From assembly GCF_037974265.1 (NCBI RefSeq), contig NZ_CP150233.1, positions 5,332,001-5,396,000 on the forward strand: a DNA stretch of 64,000 nucleotides. The letters are read 5' to 3'. Position 1 is the first letter of the stretch; each line of letters begins with the position of its first letter. The DNA comes from Paenibacillus sp. FSL R5-0623. Its GTDB lineage: Bacteria; Bacillota; Bacilli; Paenibacillales; Paenibacillaceae. Made by a program: the position numbers and the translations under genes. Below the pieces are notes generated by a model that was not told where the DNA came from, ran no database searches, and saw nothing but the letters and a program-made list of their open reading frames with translations. Shown here piece by piece: positions 18,374 to 27,296 of this stretch.

Positions 18374-18679
18374 AACCTTTCATCCATCAAAGGACGAAAG
18401 GTTAGCTTTCGCGGTACCACCTTTGTTTCACGCCGACAGCAAGATAGACTTCACCCTCTGTACATGACGTGACACTTCAAGCAGATAACGGCTGCTACCG
18501 GCCCATCCTACCTCAGAAACAAATGACGATAGATCTCATTCATCCCTTGTATTCAAACAGGCAACTCCCGGGCGACTTCGATCAGTTGGTTCCTGCGGAA
18601 TCTCACAGCGTTGCAATTCCACTCTCTGAAAGGTCATACTGTCTACTACTCCCGTTCCACGTTGTTCTTCAAAAAACCT
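18374..18679 (-). promoter_or_regulatory. T-box riboswitch controlling valS
   Basis: The minus strand holds the T-box sequence AAAGGTGGTACCGCG (18410-18424), directly followed by a terminator hairpin AACCTTTC/GAAAGGTT (18374-18403) with a run of eight T. Upstream is a long structured stem I region with GGGAGTAG near its start, and GTC at 18574-18576, set in GAAGTCGCC, is a plausible valine specifier codon. When uncharged tRNA-Val pairs with the T-box, the antiterminator forms and valS is transcribed. The specifier assignment was made by eye. Confidence 0.92.
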
Positions 18680-18685
18680 ACACAC

Positions 18686-18714
18686 ATCATACCTTGCTCG
18701 TGCGCGATAGTCAA
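18686..18714 (-). promoter_or_regulatory. Sigma-A promoter of the valS T-box transcript
   Basis: TTGACT (18709-18714) and TATGAT (18686-18691) are separated by exactly 17 bases on the minus strand, about 7 bases before the presumed leader start. Confidence 0.75.
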
Positions 18715-18764
18715 CCTGACAACAGCGGATAAAGAGCGCTGGAATGCAGGTTTAGGACGAATCA

Positions 18765-18800
18765 TGCAAAAACCCGCAATCCTCAAGGGGATCACGGGTC
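18765..18800 (-). terminator. Terminator after the SpoVID-like gene
   Basis: An imperfect stem (ACCCG..GATCC pairing with GGAT..CGGGT, 18772-18799) followed by TTTTTGC on the minus strand, just upstream of the valS promoter. Confidence 0.7.
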
Positions 18801-18823
18801 GTAACGAAGGCTTTAACTGCGGA

Positions 18824-20407
18824 TTAAGGGATGTACAATATCTGACCTTCTTCCACAACCTGCTCAGATAATCGGTTATACAACTGAAGTTCCCTCGTGC
18901 TCAATTGATAACGATCTGCAATGGCATCCAGTGTATCTTCTCGCTGAACAATGCACAGTTTCACCTTGCGGAATGGGGTCTGGTCCACGATTGTTCCCAG
19001 GAACAGGTTCTTCCATTCCACATCATCAGCTGGATACGTTTCTTCCTGTACCACACCCGCAGGAACCTCATCACCTCGCTCCACTTCAGCATCGCGTGCA
19101 GCTCTGCCAGAGGATAACAAGGAAGAGATACCTACGCCCTCTTCTTGCCGGGGTGCGGATTCTTTTTTGCTGCCAAAAGCAACCTTCAGCTCCGGCTTGT
19201 CTTCCGTCTCAGCCACAGGTTCAGGAACAAATGCTTCGTTCTGTACGAACTCGTCTACCCCAGTCGCTTCAAAAGACGGTCGGTCTTCCTCCGCGTTGTC
19301 TGGTTCGGACGAAGCAAATACACCTTGCCAGTTCTCCGCCTGTGATTCGCCCGGGACATCGGCAACTGCCTGATTCTCCTGCTGAGGTACAGATCTCGCT
19401 GATTCGAAGTGCCATACCTCTGGTGCGTCCGGTACATCCCGTGCTGCCAACTCATTAGATGATTGAGCAGTAGGCTCTGAGACTGCTTGATCTGCACTTC
19501 TCGAGTTGGCAGGCAATACATCCGCGGAAGGCTCGGACCAACCCGAAGACTCGTCTTCCAGAGGCAGCAATGGTTCCGACTCAGGGTAAGAAGCTAACCG
19601 ATCAGCGGTCTCAGCCATAAAAGACGAGATCGGAGAAGGTTCGCTATATTGCTCATTAGATGCCAATTCATCTGTATTCGCCGTTAGAGATGCGGGATCT
19701 TCGTTTGCATCAGGTTGTCTGTTTTCGTTAGCGTACTCCGCACTTTGCTCCTCGGATTGAAGTGGCTCGGCCAATGACGAATTCGCATATTCCTGCTGCG
19801 ATTCTTCGCTATTCCCCAACGTCTCTTCCCTTGTGGACAGGTCAGCGAATTCAGGAGCACCATATGCAAGTTCTGCTGCATTCGCAAGTCTCTCTTCCTC
19901 ACTCCGCTGGAGCAGGTACTCCTGTGCAAATATGTTGGGGTCGCTACCTGTCTGTGCTGCTTCATCGGAACGGTTGGTTTGCTGAGCATCAGGCGAATGA
20001 ACAACTGTAAACTCATCTGCTGACCACACTTGTGGCTCTTCAACAGGAAAACCTTCGATGCCTCGCAGCGACAATACGCCTGTAATGTTCAGACTGCGAT
20101 TGGATAACAGATCCACGTCAAAATTTTCGATCTCGATAGAAATATCCTCAATCGATCTGACCCGGTTCAGCGGCACTGTGATCTCCACGGGAATGAAATG
20201 TTTGAGCTCCTCTGAAGCCTCATTTTCTCCTCTGTACGCACCTGTAAGTAAAAGATGCCCTCTTAACGTGGCATGATCATCCTGCCCTATGACTTGAATG
20301 CGCGGGTATAGTTCAATCTCCTCCAATTCCTCAATCGCAGGGACTCCCTCAGACAAATGAACGCGCTCATAAATATCGAACCGCAAACCATAAGGTTGAT
20401 TCAACAA
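18824..20407 (-). CDS. spoVID: SpoVID-like spore coat morphogenetic protein with LysM domain
   Basis: B. subtilis SpoVID encases the forespore with coat proteins and binds SpoIVA and SafA. This 527-aa protein has an N-terminal SpoVID-type beta domain (residues 1-140, ERVHLSEGVPAIEELEEIEL), a very long acidic Ser/Glu/Pro-rich linker (about 150-420) and a C-terminal LysM domain (about 480-527, CIVQREDTLDAIADRYQLS). Position between the heme genes and valS matches Bacillus, although the neighbour ysxE is missing. Start is TTG at 20407, 9 bases after GGAGG; a second TTG follows at once. Confidence 0.88.
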   Translation of the reverse strand: MLNQPYGLRFDIYERVHLSEGVPAIEELEEIELYPRIQVIGQDDHATLRGHLLLTGAYRGENEASEELKHFIPVEITVPLNRVRSIEDISIEIENFDVDLLSNRSLNITGVLSLRGIEGFPVEEPQVWSADEFTVVHSPDAQQTNRSDEAAQTGSDPNIFAQEYLLQRSEEERLANAAELAYGAPEFADLSTREETLGNSEESQQEYANSSLAEPLQSEEQSAEYANENRQPDANEDPASLTANTDELASNEQYSEPSPISSFMAETADRLASYPESEPLLPLEDESSGWSEPSADVLPANSRSADQAVSEPTAQSSNELAARDVPDAPEVWHFESARSVPQQENQAVADVPGESQAENWQGVFASSEPDNAEEDRPSFEATGVDEFVQNEAFVPEPVAETEDKPELKVAFGSKKESAPRQEEGVGISSLLSSGRAARDAEVERGDEVPAGVVQEETYPADDVEWKNLFLGTIVDQTPFRKVKLCIVQREDTLDAIADRYQLSTRELQLYNRLSEQVVEEGQILYIP

Positions 20408-20774
20408 AGGTGGCGTCCTCCTTTCGGCATATGTTCACCATGATCCTTCTCATGGGACTGATCCATGGTCCAAATCCTTCGTTACCCCATCTATATGCCT
20501 TGAATGAGGGGAGCATGCCACCTTTTGAAAAACCTTGTTATATTAAGCGAAATAGAGAATGTTGCACCTAGCCACTTCGATGACAGAACAACCTTCCGAT
20601 CGCTGTTATCCCCAGATTTTTTTCATTCCTTTTTATAAAGGGAAAATCCGGGGATAGCTTATGCTTCCGAAGCAGCTTTCTTTCAGAAAGCTTTTAGGCG
20701 AACATTCCGCTTTTTTACGTTATTTCTGTCCTCTCCGTTCTCGTGTAACCAGTTAGTCGAACTTATATAGTGTA
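20408..20774. other. 367-base gap between the pseudouridine synthase and spoVID
   Basis: No gene is seen. It holds an imperfect inverted repeat (ATCCCCGGATTTT ... AAAATCTGGGGAT, about 20,606-20,660) and a perfect one (AGCTTTCT ttc AGAAAGCT, about 20,680-20,698); either may end the heme operon, but neither has an ideal T run on the minus strand. The spoVID promoter, expected to be sigma-E dependent, should lie at the left end; CATATAGAT near 20,490 is only a loose -10 match. Confidence 0.4.
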
Positions 20775-21683
20775 TTAATAATTTTGACGCTCACGCTCTG
20801 CCAATTGTGTGAAATCGGGCGGCCAAGGATCATTCACTTCAATCATAGCTCCGGTTAAAGGATGACTAAACTTAAGCATCTCTCCGTGAAGTGCTTGTCG
20901 CCCAATGACATCCGCTCTACCTCCATACAACGCATCACCAATAAGCGGGTGTCCCGCGTAGCTCAGGTGTACACGAATTTGGTGTGTACGTCCTGTATCC
21001 AGCTTTAATCGTACAAGGGTTGCTCGTTCCCATACTTCGACGATCTCCACATGAGTAACCGCTTCCTGTCCACCTTCGGAGACACGCCTGCGCTGTTTGT
21101 GATGTCTGTCCTTGCCAATCGGAGCATCAATTTTGTGGAGTTCAAGGGGGATTTGTCCACCTGCAATGGCTACATAATGGCGGCCAATCTCTTTGCGTCG
21201 CATCGCTTCATCCAGTTTGGCGAGGGCAAAAGCATTTTTGGCATACAGAACAGGTCCGGTTGTATCCTCATCCAGTCGATGAACATGGCGTACGTTCGCC
21301 TGTATTCCGTTCATTTCATAATAGGAGGCAACCACGTGATCCAGCGTGATGGCCTGATCGGAACGGCTTCCATCCGGATGCAGTTTCATGCCTGCCGGTT
21401 TGTGCATAACCAGACAGAAATCATCCTCATACAATACATCCACATCAGCCCAGCGTGGCTCAACATCGATTGGCTGGGACGCAAAAAGGGCCAGCCGAAG
21501 CCGGTCCCCTGCAAGTTGTATTCCTCGGTTTGCTTTCAGCTGACGAAGCAGTTTCTCCGGAAACTGAAGTTCAGACAATAACCATTGCTCTGCAGCCATC
21601 GGTTTGTCCGAACTGCCTGTTACGGCTTTTCCTGGCATTAGCTCAAGCCATTCCCCGCGGCGTTTCCAACTCTTGATGGTCAT
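20775..21683 (-). CDS. RluA/RluD-family pseudouridine synthase
   Basis: Isomerises uridine to pseudouridine in RNA, probably rRNA. The catalytic motif HRLDEDTTG carries the invariant Asp, and later conserved parts are TGRTHQIRVHLSYAGHPLIGD and KFSHPLTG. The 302-aa protein has a divergent N-terminal part in place of a clear S4 domain. Its ATG overlaps the hemL stop by four bases (ATGA), so it is translated as the last gene of the heme operon, a linkage without an obvious metabolic reason. The exact RNA target cannot be read from the sequence. Confidence 0.93.
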   Translation of the reverse strand: MTIKSWKRRGEWLELMPGKAVTGSSDKPMAAEQWLLSELQFPEKLLRQLKANRGIQLAGDRLRLALFASQPIDVEPRWADVDVLYEDDFCLVMHKPAGMKLHPDGSRSDQAITLDHVVASYYEMNGIQANVRHVHRLDEDTTGPVLYAKNAFALAKLDEAMRRKEIGRHYVAIAGGQIPLELHKIDAPIGKDRHHKQRRRVSEGGQEAVTHVEIVEVWERATLVRLKLDTGRTHQIRVHLSYAGHPLIGDALYGGRADVIGRQALHGEMLKFSHPLTGAMIEVNDPWPPDFTQLAERERQNY

Positions 21684-22984
21684 AACGATTGAAGAGCTTT
21701 ACGATTCGCCTCGATCGTATCGTCAATATCCTGCTCTGTGTGCACACCAGAGACAAACATGCCTTCGTATTGCGAAGGCGCAACACTCACACCTTGATCA
21801 ATCATGGCCGCAAAATAACGACGGAATTGATCCAGATTGCTTTCTTTGGCAATGTCATAATTGGTTACGGGAACGGCACTAAAGAATGGACAAACCATGG
21901 AACCCACACGGTTAATGGTTATCGCAATACCCGTCTCAGCTGCATTTTTCTCGAATCCGGCTTGCAGACGTGCAGACAATGTCTCCAGACGGTCATAGAC
22001 CTCTGGTGTTAACAATTTGAGCGTGGTATATCCTGCTGCCATAGCCAGCGGATTCCCACTAAGTGTACCTGCCTGATAGATCGGTCCGGTAGGAGCAATC
22101 TGTTCCATCAGATCCCGACGGCCACCATAAGCACCAACCGGGAGTCCGCCACCGATAACTTTACCCAGACAAGTCAGGTCAGGTGTAACCCCATACCGTC
22201 CCTGAGCACAGTTCAACCCTACGCGGAAACCGGTCATGACTTCGTCAAAAATAAGCAGGCTGCCATATTGGGTCGTTAAACTGCGCAGGCCTTCAAGGAA
22301 ACCGGAAGCCGGAGGAACAACCCCCATGTTACCTGCTACAGGCTCCACAATAACAGCGGCCAGTTCTTCACCATAACGTTCAAAAGCAAGCTTAACGGAC
22401 TCCAGATCGTTGTAAGGTACCGTAATTGTATTCACAGCTACACCTTCAGGTACACCTGGACTATCCGGTAGACCCAGTGTTGCGACACCTGAACCCGCCT
22501 TGATCAGCAAGCTGTCCGCATGTCCATGATATGATCCTTCAAACTTCAGAATTTTACTGCGTCCGGTTACCCCGCGTGCCAGTCGAATGGCACTCATGGT
22601 TGCTTCCGTGCCGGAATTAACCATCCGCACGATATCGATAGAAGGTACACGCTCACAGACCAGTTTAGCCATCTCGGTCTCCAGCAAGGTAGGCGCACCA
22701 AAGCTTGTTCCTTTGAGGGCTGTCTCACGCAAAGCTTCTACAACGTCAGGGTGTGCATGTCCCATAATTAGTGGGCCCCACGATCCCACATAGTCAATAA
22801 AAACATTGCCATCAATATCGTAGATTTTGGACCCTTCGCCGCGTTCTGCATAGATCGGAGTAAGTCCCACCGATTTGAATGCGCGTACAGGGCTGTTCAC
22901 ACCCCCGGGTATGTACTGCTTCGCTTCCTCAAACGCGCTGCGTGAGCGCTCATCATTGCGTCGATTACCTTGTTGTGCAGTCAT
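21680..22984 (-). CDS. hemL: Glutamate-1-semialdehyde 2,1-aminomutase
   Basis: PLP enzyme that converts glutamate-1-semialdehyde to 5-aminolevulinate, the second step of the C5 heme pathway. The PLP-lysine motif LGKVIGGGLPVGAYGG, the GSYHGHADSLL loop and the IYQAGTLSGNPLAM motif are present. Length 434 aa is standard. AAGGAGGA precedes the ATG. It follows hemB in the operon started by hemA. Confidence 0.98.
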   Translation of the reverse strand: MTAQQGNRRNDERSRSAFEEAKQYIPGGVNSPVRAFKSVGLTPIYAERGEGSKIYDIDGNVFIDYVGSWGPLIMGHAHPDVVEALRETALKGTSFGAPTLLETEMAKLVCERVPSIDIVRMVNSGTEATMSAIRLARGVTGRSKILKFEGSYHGHADSLLIKAGSGVATLGLPDSPGVPEGVAVNTITVPYNDLESVKLAFERYGEELAAVIVEPVAGNMGVVPPASGFLEGLRSLTTQYGSLLIFDEVMTGFRVGLNCAQGRYGVTPDLTCLGKVIGGGLPVGAYGGRRDLMEQIAPTGPIYQAGTLSGNPLAMAAGYTTLKLLTPEVYDRLETLSARLQAGFEKNAAETGIAITINRVGSMVCPFFSAVPVTNYDIAKESNLDQFRRYFAAMIDQGVSVAPSQYEGMFVSGVHTEQDIDDTIEANRKALQSL

Positions 22985-23010
22985 GAATATCCTCCTTAAT
23001 ATAATTTATT

Positions 23011-24012
23011 TTATTTCTCAGCCAACCAGCGTGAAGCGTCTTTTCCGTAGTAGGTAATGATCATATCTGCACCTGCGCGTTTCATGCTGAGCAGGATTTC
23101 CATGGCAACTTTTTTCTCATCGATCCAGCCTTGAATCGCCGCCGCCTTTACCATGGCATACTCGCCACTTACATTATAGGCAACAAGCGGAAGATCAAAT
23201 TGATCCTTGATGGTGCGCATAACATCTAGATAGGAAAGGGATGGTTTTACCATCAACATGTCCGCTCCTTCGAGCACATCCGTCTCTGCTTCACGCAAGG
23301 CTTCACGCGCGTTCGCCGGGTCCATCTGATAGGACTTACGGTCTCCGAATTGTGGTGTGGAATCTGCTGCTTCACGGAATGGACCATAAAATGCGGATGC
23401 ATATTTAACAGAGTAGGACATGATCGGAATGTGACTGAATCCATTCTCATCCAGCCCGGCGCGGATCGCTTGTACAAATCCATCCATCATGTTGGATGGT
23501 GCAATAATGTCCGCTCCTGCTTTGGCTTGAGACACTGCCGTTTGCACGAGTAGATCCAGTGATTCATCATTTAACACATCTCCGCAGATGTGGCCGTCAA
23601 TCTCCACGGTGTGTACCATACCGCAGTGACCGTGATCCGTGAATTCACACAGACAAGTATCCGCAACAACCAGCAATTCCGGGTACCAGGATTTGATCAA
23701 TCTCGTCGCTTCCTGCACAATGCCATCTTCAGCGAAGCCAGATGAACCCACACTGTCCTTCGTCTCCGGAATACCGAACAATAACACGGCTGGAATTCCC
23801 AGCTCGGCAATTTCCGTTACTTCCTCCTGAAGCCGATCCAGCGAAAAGCGGAATACGCCAGGCATGGATTTAATTTCAGATTTTACATTTTCTCCATACG
23901 TCACATAGATTGGTTGAATAAAGTCGTCCACGGTTAGATGGGTCTCTCTGACCAAATTGCGAATACCTGTGGATTGGCGTAAACGGCGATGCCGTACAAT
24001 TGGAAAACTCAT
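23011..24012 (-). CDS. hemB: Delta-aminolevulinic acid dehydratase (porphobilinogen synthase)
   Basis: Condenses two 5-aminolevulinates to porphobilinogen. The cysteine-rich zinc site DTCLCEFTDHGHCG and the two active-site lysines (SYSVKYASAFYGPFR and MVKPSLSYLD) are visible. I use the ATG at 24012 after GGGAGG; a longer frame to 24084 adds residues unlike the family start MSFPIVRHRRLR. Length 333 aa is usual. Confidence 0.98.
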   Translation of the reverse strand: MSFPIVRHRRLRQSTGIRNLVRETHLTVDDFIQPIYVTYGENVKSEIKSMPGVFRFSLDRLQEEVTEIAELGIPAVLLFGIPETKDSVGSSGFAEDGIVQEATRLIKSWYPELLVVADTCLCEFTDHGHCGMVHTVEIDGHICGDVLNDESLDLLVQTAVSQAKAGADIIAPSNMMDGFVQAIRAGLDENGFSHIPIMSYSVKYASAFYGPFREAADSTPQFGDRKSYQMDPANAREALREAETDVLEGADMLMVKPSLSYLDVMRTIKDQFDLPLVAYNVSGEYAMVKAAAIQGWIDEKKVAMEILLSMKRAGADMIITYYGKDASRWLAEK

Positions 24013-24114
24013 ACGAGTAAAACCTCCCTGAAAGTTAAATAGAGCAAAAAGGGAAGCGCGCTGGTATCCTATCGAATTCAGCACGCTTCATATGTTGACA
24101 TGATTACATGTGTA

Positions 24115-25677
24115 TTAATTTCGAAGAGCGCCTTCTTTGGTGCCAGTCCGTTTCCAGTCGCATAGCACTGTGATCAAGCTATCCATCGTTGCTTCCTCTG
24201 CCATCAGTGTAACCTTTAGTCCAGCGGCCTCTGCCGTCTTCGCTGTAACAGGTCCGATACACGCAACCTCTACATCTTTCATTAAAGGCAATGGATCTTG
24301 CAACCCCATACGTTTCAACATACTCATGAAGTTGGTAACCGTCGATGAACTTGTAAAGGTCACCGCATGAATACCACCTTCTTCAAGTAACTTAAGCAAT
24401 TCGTCATCATCCTCACCAGCGAGGATCGTATCGTAGATGATGGCTTCGGTGACCTGAAGCCCTCGTTCTCTCAACTGGTCACGCAACCACGTACGTGCAA
24501 GATCACCGTGCGGAAGCAGTACTCTCTGACCTTCCTTCAGTTCACTTTCAAAAGTCTCAAGCATGCCTTCGGCCTGGAAAGGACCTTTGACAACCTCTGC
24601 AACGATGCCATGTTTGCGTAAAGCGTCTGCTGTGGAAGGTCCTACGGCAGCAATTCTTGCTTGATGAATCGAGCGAATATCCTTGCCTTCCTGTTCCAGG
24701 TGGCGGAAGAAAAACTCCACGCCGTTCACACTTGTGAAAAACACCCAGTCATAGGTATTTAAAGCACTGAAGGCGTCTTCGACACTTTGCTGCGCAGATT
24801 CACTGGACGGCATGACCGTCTCAATAACCGGAAACTCATACGGTTCGCCGCCGAGTTCCTCAATGCGATTCACCAGTTCACTCGCCTGACTGCGAGCACG
24901 GGTTACCAGAATTCGTTTGCCAAACAGCGGAAGAGCTTCTGCCCATTTCAATTGTTCCCTTTGATTGACGACATCCCCCACCACAATAACAGCTGGCGGT
25001 TGGAAATTGGCTGCGATCACTTTCGCTTCTATATCTTCAAGGGTACCTATAAGGGTATCCTGTTCCGCTCGTGTTCCCCAACGAATCAGAGCTACCGGTG
25101 TTTGCGCTGGACGACCATGACGAATCAATTGTTCGCTGATATATCCAATTTTGGCAACCCCCATCATAAATACAAGTGTGCCCGTTGCATTCGTCACTTT
25201 ATCCCAATGGATACTGCGATCAAGCTTGTCCGGACTCTCATGCCCCGTAATAATAGAGATGGAAGATGCATAGTCACGGTGAGTGACGGGAATTCCGGCA
25301 TACGCAGGTACACTTATTGCAGCGGTAACCCCAGGTACAATCTCAAACGGAATTCCGTTTTTGTGCAGCAAACCCGCCTCTTCGCCTACACGTCCAAAGA
25401 TCGTCGGGTCGCCACCCTTAAGTCGAACTACAACCTTGCCCTCAAGCGCCAGATCCACCAACAGTTGATTGATCTCTTCCTGTTTCATCGTATGCCGATC
25501 CGGGCGCTTGCCCACGTAAATCTTGACTGCGCCGGGTTTCATTTGTTTCAACAATCTCGGACTTGCCAAACGATCGTAGACTACAGCATCGGCTTTACCG
25601 ATGGATTCCCACCCTTTTACCGTAATCAGCTTTGCATCCCCAGGACCTGCCCCTACCAAAAAGACCTTTCCCACCAT
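24115..25677 (-). CDS. cobA: Fused uroporphyrinogen-III C-methyltransferase and uroporphyrinogen-III synthase
   Basis: Residues 1-245 are a SUMT/CobA methyltransferase: VFLVGAGPGDAKLITVKG at the start, VVRLKGGDPTIFGR and the GVTAAISVPAYAGIPVTHR stretch. SUMT makes precorrin-2 for siroheme and cobalamin. Residues about 255-515 are a HemD-type uroporphyrinogen-III synthase with the two-domain pattern (KRILVTRARSQASELVNRIEELGG, TFTSSSTVTNFMSML). The single 520-aa chain sits where B. subtilis has only hemD, so one protein feeds both heme and siroheme branches. The next upstream gene but one encodes a precorrin-2 dehydrogenase, which fits. Confidence 0.95.
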   Translation of the reverse strand: MVGKVFLVGAGPGDAKLITVKGWESIGKADAVVYDRLASPRLLKQMKPGAVKIYVGKRPDRHTMKQEEINQLLVDLALEGKVVVRLKGGDPTIFGRVGEEAGLLHKNGIPFEIVPGVTAAISVPAYAGIPVTHRDYASSISIITGHESPDKLDRSIHWDKVTNATGTLVFMMGVAKIGYISEQLIRHGRPAQTPVALIRWGTRAEQDTLIGTLEDIEAKVIAANFQPPAVIVVGDVVNQREQLKWAEALPLFGKRILVTRARSQASELVNRIEELGGEPYEFPVIETVMPSSESAQQSVEDAFSALNTYDWVFFTSVNGVEFFFRHLEQEGKDIRSIHQARIAAVGPSTADALRKHGIVAEVVKGPFQAEGMLETFESELKEGQRVLLPHGDLARTWLRDQLRERGLQVTEAIIYDTILAGEDDDELLKLLEEGGIHAVTFTSSSTVTNFMSMLKRMGLQDPLPLMKDVEVACIGPVTAKTAEAAGLKVTLMAEEATMDSLITVLCDWKRTGTKEGALRN

Positions 25678-25681
25678 GTCT

Positions 25682-26638
25682 TCATCCCCTAACTTCTGCC
25701 AGTATCTGCTCTGCTCCCCGTTCGATCAATCTCCAAGCCACTTCTTCACCCAGACGAACCGGGTCCTTGCCGATCAGAGCTTCCTTAAGAATCAGTCCAC
25801 CATCCGGCGTGCCGACCATACCTGTTAATTGTAACGTGTTTTCACCATTCAGGGAATCTGCATCTTGCTGAGGTACCCATACCGCATGAGCACCAATCGG
25901 AACCTGGCAGCCCCCATTTAATACACTGAGAAAACGGCGTTCCGCCTGTACAGGAAATGCTGTCTCCGGATCATTATACAGCTGCAGCAAGTGCAACAGT
26001 TCCTCATCGTCTTCACGACATTCGATACCAAGCGCGCCTTGACCTACTGCCGGAAGGCAAGCTGTTTCCGTCAGGTACTCCGTGATTCGGTCTTCCCATC
26101 CCATACGGTACAATCCTGCAGCCGCCAGAATAATCGCATCGAACCCTTCGGTCTCCAGCTTCCGCAGGCGGGAATCAATATTGCCGCGTATCGATTCCAA
26201 TTGCAAATCTGGACGATAGGCCTTTAATTGGCTCGACCGGCGCAGACTGCTTGTTCCGACTCTAGCTCCTTCTGGCAGTTGATCCAGAGTAAGCCCACCA
26301 TTGGAGATCAGCGCATCCCGTGGATCTGCACGACGAGGTATAGCCCCATTCGTTAATCCTTCGGGTAACTCGGAAGGCATATCTTTCATACTATGAACAG
26401 CCATATCAATCGTACGATCAATCATCGCCTGTTCAATCTCTTTGACAAACAAACCTTTGCCTCCCACTTTTGACAACGTTACATCCAGAATGAGATCTCC
26501 TTTGGTAACAATCTTATGTACTTCAAAGTCAAAAGCTAATCCTTCCCGCTCACAAATATCGCGTAAATCCTGAATGACATGGCCTGTCTGGGTTAGCGCA
26601 AGCGCGCTCTGTCTACTTCCAACTTTAATTGTACGCAT
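25682..26638 (-). CDS. hemC: Hydroxymethylbilane synthase (porphobilinogen deaminase)
   Basis: Polymerises four porphobilinogens into hydroxymethylbilane. Cys244 in NGGCQVPIGAHA holds the dipyrromethane cofactor; the start MRTIKVGSRQSALALTQ and VHSMKDMPSELPEGL are canonical. Length 318 aa. GGAGGAAGTG precedes the ATG and only two bases separate it from the previous gene; four bases separate it from cobA-hemD. Confidence 0.98.
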   Translation of the reverse strand: MRTIKVGSRQSALALTQTGHVIQDLRDICEREGLAFDFEVHKIVTKGDLILDVTLSKVGGKGLFVKEIEQAMIDRTIDMAVHSMKDMPSELPEGLTNGAIPRRADPRDALISNGGLTLDQLPEGARVGTSSLRRSSQLKAYRPDLQLESIRGNIDSRLRKLETEGFDAIILAAAGLYRMGWEDRITEYLTETACLPAVGQGALGIECREDDEELLHLLQLYNDPETAFPVQAERRFLSVLNGGCQVPIGAHAVWVPQQDADSLNGENTLQLTGMVGTPDGGLILKEALIGKDPVRLGEEVAWRLIERGAEQILAEVRG

Positions 26639-26640
26639 AT

Positions 26641-27291
26641 CTACACTTCCTCCTGATTACGGGATATCCAGTCCCCGATTTCTTCTTCGGTCCACCACCG
26701 AAAATGGCCTGTACGAATATCTTCTAATATGTGCATTTCAGTTAACTGCCGAAGCAACGTACTTCTGAGACTTGAAGATGACACGCGTGACTTCACCTCG
26801 GTCCTCATCTGGTGCAAAAACTCAAGGTACGTCTCATACTCATCACCGAACTGTCGTTCGAGTGTGGCACGTATCTCCGCAGCTGCTGCCGGTCCCGCTC
26901 CTGCTGTGGATATCGCTATGCTTAATCTCCCACGCCTGACCACGCTTGGCGTAATAAAGCTGCTGTGCTCCGAAGACATTGCGTCATTCACCAATATGCC
27001 CACAGCCTCAGCATCCCTAACCACAGTTGAATTGACCTCTGAATGGTCAGTCGCTGCATATACGAGAAAGGCCCCCCGCAAATCTCCATTGCGGTAGGAC
27101 CGGTCTATCCATTGAATTCGGGATTCATGATGCAGTTGTTGTAACACGGGAGTAAGCTCCGGACTAATGACCGTAATCTGTGCCTCGGCATGCAGCAATC
27201 CCTTAATTTTACGCTCGGCAACACGTCCACCACCAACCACGCAGCACTTCTTGCCTGAAGTATTCACAAATATCGGCGTGTAACGGTCCAT
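26641..27291 (-). CDS. Precorrin-2 dehydrogenase (CysG N-terminal/Met8-like)
   Basis: NAD-dependent oxidation of precorrin-2 to sirohydrochlorin; some members also insert iron. The N-terminal Rossmann motif KKCCVVGGGRVAERKIKGLL and the SIAISTAGAGPAAAAEIR stretch are typical of the family. I use ATG at 27291 with GGGAG about ten bases upstream; a GTG at 27300 overlapping the hemX stop is an alternative, and the 246-codon frame to 27381 runs inside hemX. With 216 aa it matches YlnF-type proteins. With cobA-hemD it gives the operon a siroheme branch. Confidence 0.9.
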   Translation of the reverse strand: MDRYTPIFVNTSGKKCCVVGGGRVAERKIKGLLHAEAQITVISPELTPVLQQLHHESRIQWIDRSYRNGDLRGAFLVYAATDHSEVNSTVVRDAEAVGILVNDAMSSEHSSFITPSVVRRGRLSIAISTAGAGPAAAAEIRATLERQFGDEYETYLEFLHQMRTEVKSRVSSSSLRSTLLRQLTEMHILEDIRTGHFRWWTEEEIGDWISRNQEEV

Positions 27292-27296
27292 CCCCT

